Shown piece by piece: positions 61,139 through 64,000 of a stretch of 64,000 bases of DNA; position 1 is the first letter of the stretch, and each line of letters opens with the position of its first letter. The stretch comes from an uncultured Ruminococcus sp. (GTDB lineage Bacteria > Bacillota > Clostridia > Oscillospirales > Ruminococcaceae). Made by a program: the position numbers and the translations under genes. The stretch is from NCBI GenBank assembly GCA_949291125.1, contig CASEUJ010000015.1, forward strand, positions 62,001-126,000, given 5' to 3'. A model generated the notes under the pieces. It was not told the origin of the DNA. It worked only from the letters and a program-made list of their open reading frames with translations, and did no database searches.

Positions 61139-61945
61139 ATGGCACTGAGAGATCATAAAAAAGGGATTACACGGGCATTCATTACGGTATTGATTTTGTT
61201 TCTAATTTGTTTTGGACTGTTTTCCTGTACCAATTATCTCCAACAGCAGACTGGTCCGTATATCGACCTGTCGGAAGTGACATTAGTACAACTTGACACG
61301 CCGGCGGACGATGCACCGGCGATGTGTGTCCACACGACCTGCGGCGATATAGTGGCAGAACTTTATCCCGAACAGGCGCCGGACTATGTGGCGCAGTTCA
61401 CTGAACTTGCCGAGTCCGGCTATTATGACAATACCTATATCTTTCAAATAGAACCCGGTGTCTATTTTGAAGCCGGGACTGCAAATCCGGACGGCACGGT
61501 GACAGACGACACCTATGAACATGTTGCAGCAGAGACCGACAGCAGTCTCTGGCCGTTTCGCGGCGCATTCTGTGCACCGACAGTATCACAGGAGGGCGGA
61601 TTCTTTGATCGCCTGACCGGAAACATGACGTCTTATTGCGGTTCGCGCTTTGTGGTATGTGATACGATTGAATTTGATGACGACACGAAAGAAGCGCTTT
61701 CATCTGTTGCGGAGAACGCTGAAGCAATCAACGACGCCTTCCTCGAATATGGCGGCATTCCGAATTACTCCCAGCAGATGACAATCTTCGCCCAGGCATA
61801 CGGCGATGAGAGCTTTGCGACGATCGATGCAATCACCGATGCCGCAGTACGGAATGCAGAAACCGAGGGTGGCTATACACCGCCGGTGGAGGAGATCCGG
61901 ATTTTGTCCATCGAGATTGGCGTTTATGCGGATTTTGCGTTCTGA
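61139..61945 (+). CDS. Cyclophilin-like membrane-anchored protein with a degenerate active site
   Basis: 268 residues. Residues about 12-30 are hydrophobic and end LFGLFSC-type (here CFGLFSCTN), a possible lipobox with Cys about residue 30, so it is either a lipoprotein or an N-terminal anchor. The external domain follows the cyclophilin pattern (VHTTCGDIVAELYPEQAPDY, ESGYYDNTYIFQIEPGVYFEAG). The catalytic arginine of real cyclophilins, in the FHRVI position, is Gln here (IFQIEPG), and QGGD is EAGT. So peptidyl-prolyl isomerase activity is doubtful. It begins 15 bases after cysS, with weak RBS, and probably shares its transcript. Confidence 0.78.
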   Translation: MALRDHKKGITRAFITVLILFLICFGLFSCTNYLQQQTGPYIDLSEVTLVQLDTPADDAPAMCVHTTCGDIVAELYPEQAPDYVAQFTELAESGYYDNTYIFQIEPGVYFEAGTANPDGTVTDDTYEHVAAETDSSLWPFRGAFCAPTVSQEGGFFDRLTGNMTSYCGSRFVVCDTIEFDDDTKEALSSVAENAEAINDAFLEYGGIPNYSQQMTIFAQAYGDESFATIDAITDAAVRNAETEGGYTPPVEEIRILSIEIGVYADFAF

Positions 61946-62118
61946 TCGCGTCCTTTGCGGCGATCGGGTGGGCATACATTCCAGCATCTAACACGGAGAT
62001 ATGTCAGGAATGTAATATTATATACTATGATTTTGTGAAAATTATACAATTAAGATAGATATCAAAATGTTTTTTCTGGCGATTAATCCAAACAACGAAA
62101 AAAATACATGTTTTTGAC

Positions 62119-62147
62119 TTTACAAACACAAAATTTTCGTGTATAAT
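62119..62147 (+). promoter_or_regulatory. Promoter of the murA leader
   Basis: TTTACA (62119-62124), 17-base spacer, TATAAT (62142-62147). The preceding region from 61946 is A+T-rich and without a gene. Confidence 0.75.
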
Positions 62148-62153
62148 AAGAAA

Positions 62154-62453
62154 GATCGCATACAAAATAATTGTACCGAAGCTGTAAAAACGGCGGTGCA
62201 TTTTGCATCATGCGAACTTTGTTTTGTAAAAGAATGGCTCTGTTTTCGTGGGGTATGAACGGCGAAAATCTAGAGCGTATATACATCCGTTCGGCGGTGT
62301 CTGTTTGTCAGAGAACAAGACAGATCCTGCCGGCTGTGAAAGTCTGAGGAAGTCGGCTGCGGGACAACGCAGTATGGTTCCATGCATAGCGTTCCCTCTG
62401 GATGTGCGGACATGCATCTGTGATAGCACTATGCAAACAAAGGAGAGACGAAA
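62154..62453 (+). other. Long folded 5' leader of murA, unknown class
   Basis: About 300 bases without a gene on plus. Hairpins can be drawn in order: GAACGG/CCGTTC (about 62258-62295), TCTGTTTGT/ACAA-ACAGA (about 62301-62325), GCCGGC/GTCGGC (about 62331-62358), CTGCG/CGCAG (62357-62373) and GATG/CATC (62400-62420). No known riboswitch core is recognised. The RBS AGGAGA is free at the end. It may be a new leader controlling peptidoglycan synthesis, or a spacer with chance folds. Confidence 0.4.
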
Positions 62454-63743
62454 TTGGATAAATTTGTCATTCATGGCGGACATCGCCTGTCTGGAGAAAT
62501 CGAAGTCAGCGGCGCAAAGAATGCAGCAGTTGCACTCATACCGGCTGTGCTGCTTTCTGACGAGCCGTGTATTTTAGAAAACGTCCCGGATATCAGTGAC
62601 GTTTCCATCAGCCTGCGCATTTTGTGTGAAATGGGTGCCCAGGTAGAGTATCTGAATAAGACGACCGTGCGCATTTCGGCACAGGGTCTGACCAGTTTTT
62701 GCGTGCCGTATGAGAGTGCGCGGAAAATGCGTGCATCGTATTATTTTCTCGGCGCACTTTTGGGACGTTATGGTAAGGCACGAGTATCCATGCCCGGCGG
62801 ATGTCCGCTTGGCGACCGGCCGATTGACCAGCATCTGAAGGCGTTTGCTGCCCTCGGCGCAAAGTGCAGCATTGAACATGGCATGGTGGATCTTGTGGCA
62901 GATGAGCTTGTCGGCAGCCAGATTTACTTAGATGTCGTATCCGTTGGTGCGACAATGAACGCCATGCTTGCGGCAGTGCGTGCAAGAGGACTGACGGTGA
63001 TTGAAAATGCGGCAAAAGAACCGCATATTGTCGACCTTGCAAACTTTTTGAACTCGATGGGGGCAGACATCATGGGCGCCGGTACGGATGTGATTAAGAT
63101 TCGCGGTGTCGAGCGTCTGCATGGTGCGGTGTATTCCGTGATCCCTGACCAGATTGAGGCTGGTACCTTTATGATCGCGGCGGCGGCGACCGGCGGCGAT
63201 GTCTTGGTGACCAATGTCATTCCGAAACACTTAGAACCGATCTCAAGCAAGTTGCGCAAGATCGGCGTAAATATTGAAGAATTTGATGACAGTGTGCGTG
63301 TTTGGGTCGATGGGCCGCTTGTACGCACCAATGTCAAGACCATGCCGCATCCGGGTTTCCCGACGGATATGCAGCCGCAGATTACGACCCTTCTGACGCT
63401 GGCTGAAGGCACGAGTATCATTACAGAAGGCGTCTGGGAACAGCGTTTCCGCTATGTGGATGAGCTGCGTCGGATGGGTGCGGATATTTCCGTAGATGGC
63501 AAGGTCGCCGTTGTCGAAGGCGTTGGGAAGCTGACCGGCGCTCCGGTAAAGGCGTGTGATCTGCGTGCAGGTGCGGCACTCATCATCGCCGGACTTGCGG
63601 CGCGCGGCGTCACCGAGATTGAGGATATCTATCACATTGAGCGCGGTTATGCGAACTTAGATGCAAAGCTCCGGGAGATCGGTGCGGATATTCAGAAGGT
63701 TTCAGAACCAACTGCACACGCAGAATTGAAAGAGGCGCTTTGA
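62454..63743 (+). CDS. murA: UDP-N-acetylglucosamine 1-carboxyvinyltransferase
   Basis: 429 residues from TTG 62454 with AGGAGA 7 bases upstream. It commits UDP-GlcNAc to peptidoglycan by adding enolpyruvate. K22-N23 lie in SGAKNA, the reactive C117 in MPGGCPLGDRPID (so it should be fosfomycin sensitive), and the EPSP-like two-domain repeats include VIPDQIEAGTFMIAAAATGG and GFPTDMQPQ with DLRAGAALIIAGLAA. Length and motifs are normal. Long leader upstream and an AAAGCCGTCA hairpin downstream. Confidence 0.97.
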   Translation: MDKFVIHGGHRLSGEIEVSGAKNAAVALIPAVLLSDEPCILENVPDISDVSISLRILCEMGAQVEYLNKTTVRISAQGLTSFCVPYESARKMRASYYFLGALLGRYGKARVSMPGGCPLGDRPIDQHLKAFAALGAKCSIEHGMVDLVADELVGSQIYLDVVSVGATMNAMLAAVRARGLTVIENAAKEPHIVDLANFLNSMGADIMGAGTDVIKIRGVERLHGAVYSVIPDQIEAGTFMIAAAATGGDVLVTNVIPKHLEPISSKLRKIGVNIEEFDDSVRVWVDGPLVRTNVKTMPHPGFPTDMQPQITTLLTLAEGTSIITEGVWEQRFRYVDELRRMGADISVDGKVAVVEGVGKLTGAPVKACDLRAGAALIIAGLAARGVTEIEDIYHIERGYANLDAKLREIGADIQKVSEPTAHAELKEAL

Positions 63744-63773
63744 GATAAATTTATTTAATTCAATTAAGATTCA

Positions 63774-63800
63774 AAAGCCGTCAAGTGATATGACGGCTTT
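63774..63800. terminator. Hairpin terminator after murA
   Basis: AAAGCCGTCA-AGTGATA-TGACGGCTTT, 10-bp perfect stem; short T-run within the stem on both sides. Confidence 0.75.
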
Positions 63801-63829
63801 CGTTGTAGCGTTAAAAAGCAGGTTGTGTG

Positions 63830-64000
63830 ATGAAAAGGAAGGAAACGCACCAGATAGTTGCATTTTGCTATGGAATATTTCTGGCATTGTGCATGACATA
63901 TTGTACCGTGTCGGCGAATTCCTCATGGTACTGGATCTCAGAAAAGCGTCCCTACGATATATTGCCGTGGGTTGTGTTGGGTACGCTTTTGGTTGAAATT
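63830..64000 (+). CDS. N-terminus of an unknown membrane protein, cut by window edge
   Basis: 57 codons are visible, open to the edge, from ATG 63830 (or the adjacent GTG 63827). The first 12 residues are basic (MKRKETHQ); two hydrophobic segments follow, about 9-28 (IVAFCYGIFLALCMTYCTVS) and 45-57 (LPWVVLGTLLVEI), so an integral membrane protein. The RBS is weak (GCAGG). Family not recognised. Confidence 0.5.
   Translation, partial: MKRKETHQIVAFCYGIFLALCMTYCTVSANSSWYWISEKRPYDILPWVVLGTLLVEI

Noticed and set aside
63790-63996. Alternative plus-strand frame after murA
   Set aside because: It starts inside the terminator hairpin; the frame from 63830 gives a more natural membrane-protein N-terminus.

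Overview
The window (about 50% G+C) looks like the chromosome of an anaerobic, plant-fibre-degrading Firmicute, most likely a Ruminococcus-type member of the Oscillospiraceae. The support is: dockerin-type calcium repeats in two secreted proteins, a secreted GH5 glycanase and a cytosolic GH3 glycosidase, a ferredoxin-dependent 2-oxoacid oxidoreductase, zinc-type short ProRS, and Firmicute operon orders (gdpP-rplI-dnaB, a T-box before cysE/cysS, an FMN riboswitch before ribD). No tRNA, rRNA, CRISPR array, insertion sequence or prophage was recognised. Assignment to the genus is an inference from content, not from a database match.

Layout. 1-6.83 kb (minus strand): one promoter and an FMN riboswitch with its terminator drive ribD-ribE, two small accessory genes, ribBA, a GT8 glycosyltransferase, ribH, a nucleotide-kinase-like gene and a HAD phosphatase cut by the window edge. 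6.88-14.65 kb (plus): a surface-glycan operon with a lipid-linked sugar-1-phosphate transferase, ManC, Gmd, two GT4 transferases and an RMD-like reductase, which together predict GDP-D-rhamnose; a coiled-coil protein ends it. 14.7-16.6 kb: PspA/IM30 with a 51-residue single-span membrane partner, then a DEDDh exonuclease. 16.9-18.8 kb: secreted GH5 enzyme with a half dockerin and a domain inserted into its barrel. 18.9-22.7 kb: two bacterial-PH membrane proteins and an alanine/sodium symporter. 22.7-32.5 kb: housekeeping run rnj-gdpP-rplI-dnaB-tilS-ftsH, preceded by an unexplained segment of about 500 bases. 32.6-37.4 kb (minus): luxS, a small unknown gene, a dockerin-bearing leucine-rich-repeat protein, and proS. 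37.5-43.7 kb (plus): greA-lysS, a membrane protein, nfo, a GH3 enzyme; then trxA. 44.2-45.4 kb: a DUF3793-flavodoxin pair behind two TTAG-N6-CTAA boxes, with the flavodoxin frameshifted at a G run. 45.6-47.9 kb: an A+T-rich membrane glycosyltransferase-like gene. 48.1-51.4 kb (minus): a MinD-like ATPase and a four-subunit 2-oxoacid:ferredoxin oxidoreductase. 51.5-57.7 kb: a 2006-residue cell-wall protein with a choice-of-anchor A domain, about eight SpaA/prealbumin-like domains, threonine microsatellite linkers and a sortase signal. 57.8-62 kb: cysteine T-box, cysE, a HAD phosphatase, cysS, and a degenerate cyclophilin. 62.1-64 kb: murA behind a long folded leader, then the start of a membrane protein cut by the window edge.

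The most unusual items are the giant threonine-repeat surface protein, the frameshifted flavodoxin with its metalloregulator-like boxes, the GH5 enzyme with a split catalytic domain, the dockerin-LRR protein, and the folded leaders before rnj and murA. Start codons were chosen from ribosome-binding sites and promoters; several are GTG or TTG.
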